From contig CALWMT010000008.1 in NCBI GenBank assembly GCA_944382045.1, positions 1 to 22,392 of the forward strand: a stretch of DNA of 22,392 bases, given 5' to 3'. Below the pieces are notes generated by a model. The model did no database searches and had not been told where the DNA came from. It saw only the letters and a program-made list of their open reading frames with translations. The translations under genes and the position numbers were made by a program. This document shows positions 20,914-22,392 of this stretch, piece after piece. Origin of the DNA: an uncultured Enterocloster sp. (GTDB taxonomy: Bacteria > Bacillota > Clostridia > Lachnospirales > Lachnospiraceae). Positions within the stretch are counted from its first letter, which is position 1. Each line of letters begins with the position of its first letter.

Positions 20914-21756
20914 TCAGCTGGCCAGTGCGGTAATCCCAAAATACGCCAGGACAACCACGCCCAGGATGATCCGGTAGTATCCGAAAAATTTGAAGTCATG
21001 GCTGCGCACATAGCCCATGAGGAAGCGGATGGAGTAGACAGACACGCCAAAGGCCACCGCCATTCCCAGGAGAATGTAGAAAATCTGGGGGCCATTTAAT
21101 CCATTTCCCTCCAGGAAAAACTTCACGATCTTTAAGGCGCTGGCCCCGAACATCACCGGGATCCCCAGAAAGAAGGAGAACTCCGCCGCAGCTCCCCGGG
21201 AGCAGCCCAGAATCATGGCGCCCAGAATGGTGGAGCCGGACCGGGAGGTTCCCGGAATCAGGGCAAGCACCTGAAAGAGGCCGATGAAGAAGGCGGTTTT
21301 CAGGGAAATACGGCTCACCTTGGTGACTGCGGGATGGTCCGTCATGCCGCTGTTCTCCAGCAGGATAAAGAGGACACCGTACACAATCAGGGCCAGGGCC
21401 ACCACATATGCGTTGTACAGGTGGGCATCCATCCAGTCATCCAGAAGGAAGCCGAACACTGCCGCCGGCACACAGGCGGCGACCACCTTGATCCACAGGA
21501 TCCACACTGCCTCCCTCTGGCGCGTGCTTTTTCTCCGGCCGAAGGGATTCAGCCGGTTAAAATACATGACAACCACCGCCAAAATGGCCCCCAGCTGGAT
21601 GACCACCAGAAACATTTCCTTAAACGCATCCGGCTGGTCCAGGCGGATGATCTCGTCCACCAGGATCATATGGCCGGTGCTGCTGATGGGAAGCCATTCA
21701 GTAAAGCCCTCCACAATCCCCAGTACAATGATCTTTAACACTTCTACCAAACTCAT
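20914..21756 (-). CDS. uppP: Undecaprenyl-diphosphatase
   Basis: 280 residues with about eight membrane helices, the normal BacA/UppP length. The active-site parts are intact: GIVEGFTEWLPISSTGH with E16, E20, S26 and H29, and PGTSRSG with R172. It dephosphorylates undecaprenyl diphosphate so the lipid carrier can be reused in peptidoglycan synthesis, and is linked to bacitracin resistance. The start ATG has AGGAG 5-6 nt upstream. It follows ung by about 120 bp on the same strand with no clear terminator between, so both may share a transcript. Confidence 0.97.
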   Translation of the reverse strand: MSLVEVLKIIVLGIVEGFTEWLPISSTGHMILVDEIIRLDQPDAFKEMFLVVIQLGAILAVVVMYFNRLNPFGRRKSTRQREAVWILWIKVVAACVPAAVFGFLLDDWMDAHLYNAYVVALALIVYGVLFILLENSGMTDHPAVTKVSRISLKTAFFIGLFQVLALIPGTSRSGSTILGAMILGCSRGAAAEFSFFLGIPVMFGASALKIVKFFLEGNGLNGPQIFYILLGMAVAFGVSVYSIRFLMGYVRSHDFKFFGYYRIILGVVVLAYFGITALAS

Positions 21757-21873
21757 ATTTTCTCCTCGCTGCGCATGACCCCGGAAATGAGAAGGGGACG
21801 GTCCGCTGTGGATTTCCCGCGGATTTCCAGGCCGCTATGCTGCATTTTATGTATTTTTTCTTCTGTCTATTCC

Positions 21874-22392
21874 TCACACATTTTCAATCTGCCAGTCAAT
21901 GGGCGCAAGGCCATGGGCCTCAAGAAAGGCGTTCGTCCTGCTGAAGGGCCTGCTGCCGAAAAATCCCCGGGAGGCAGACAGAGGGCTGGGATGAGGGGCC
22001 TCTAAAATCAAATGCTTCGGATTGGTGAGCATCGTCTTCTTCATCTGAGCCGGCCGCCCCCACAGGATGAATACCATGGGCCGGTCCTGGTCATTTAAAA
22101 TGCGGATGGCCGCGTCCGTGAATTCCTCCCAGCCAATGCCACGGTGGGAGTTGGCCTGGTGGGCTCGGACCGTGAGCACGGTGTTTAAAAGCATAACGCC
22201 CTGATCCGCCCATTTCTTCAGATATCCGTTGTTGGGGATGTAGCAGCCCAGATCGTCGTGAAGCTCCTGGTAGATGTTCACCAGGGAGGGCGGAATCTCC
22301 ACATCCGGCTTTACAGAAAAGCAGAGCCCGTGGGCCTGTCCGTAGTTGTGATAGGGATCCTGTCCCAGGATCACCACCTTCACATTTGCCAG
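21874..22392 (-). CDS. ung: Uracil-DNA glycosylase (family 1), 5' end outside the window
   Basis: 172 residues are present, from near the active site to the stop; the family is about 225, so roughly 50 N-terminal residues lie past the right edge. The water-activating motif GQDPYH is near the visible start, followed by QAHGLCFSV. The DNA-intercalating loop is HPSPLSASRGFFG, with FFGSRPFSRTN after it. The enzyme removes uracil from DNA in base excision repair. The frame is open through the last base, so there is no sign of truncation. Confidence 0.97.
   Translation of the reverse strand: MANVKVVILGQDPYHNYGQAHGLCFSVKPDVEIPPSLVNIYQELHDDLGCYIPNNGYLKKWADQGVMLLNTVLTVRAHQANSHRGIGWEEFTDAAIRILNDQDRPMVFILWGRPAQMKKTMLTNPKHLILEAPHPSPLSASRGFFGSRPFSRTNAFLEAHGLAPIDWQIENV

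Overview
This 22.4-kb window is chromosomal DNA of a moderately GC-rich low-GC-phylum Clostridia member, most likely Lachnospiraceae. The protein set (Hsp33, SEC-C protein, DUF5662, YwaF/TMEM164-type membrane protein, cell-wall-binding repeats, Bacteroides/Clostridia-type gluconate 5-dehydrogenase), strong AGGAGG ribosome sites, TTG starts and sigma-A type promoters support this. The family assignment is inference. No phage, transposase, CRISPR array or plasmid gene is seen.

Left end to 6.9 kb: a minus-strand chain comEA - response regulator - GNAT acetyltransferase - rlmH (cut by the window edge), the last three joined by ATGA overlaps. Next come a YdcZ-type transporter (-), a YwaF-family membrane protein (+), a DUF5662 protein (-), a cold-shock gene with its own consensus promoter and terminator (+), and a minus-strand set secC - methyltransferase - hslO.

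6.9 to 8.7 kb is an RNA-rich stretch: tRNA-Val(GAC) and tRNA-Ala(CGC), each with promoter and terminator, plus up to three further promoter-driven small transcripts that I cannot assign to a known family. Beside it sits a divergent pair of a small XRE regulator and a 64-residue acidic protein.

8.65 to 14.5 kb is a hexuronate catabolism locus. uxuA (mannonate dehydratase), kduI, a KduD/gluconate 5-dehydrogenase-like SDR and a GntR/FCD regulator run leftward. An AraC regulator followed by a PflX-type radical SAM protein runs rightward from the shared uxuA/araC region. UxuA makes KDG from mannonate, and KduI plus the SDR make KDG from 5-keto-4-deoxyuronate, so the locus feeds two uronate routes into KDG. 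The kduI promoter carries three GTATAC palindromes spaced exactly 20 bp apart, very probably the operators of the GntR protein.

14.5 to 15.4 kb holds no convincing protein gene. It has a textbook TTGACA-17-TATAAT promoter on the minus strand and, about 600 nt downstream, a strong terminator. Between them lies very A-rich sequence with a long hairpin and five copies of UAUCAGA. This candidate large non-coding RNA is the most interesting item in the window.

15.4 to 22.4 kb returns to ordinary genes: a MATE exporter (-) divergent from mntP (+), a cell-wall-binding-repeat protein following tyrS (-), a DAHP synthase (+), uppP (-) and the 3' part of ung (-).
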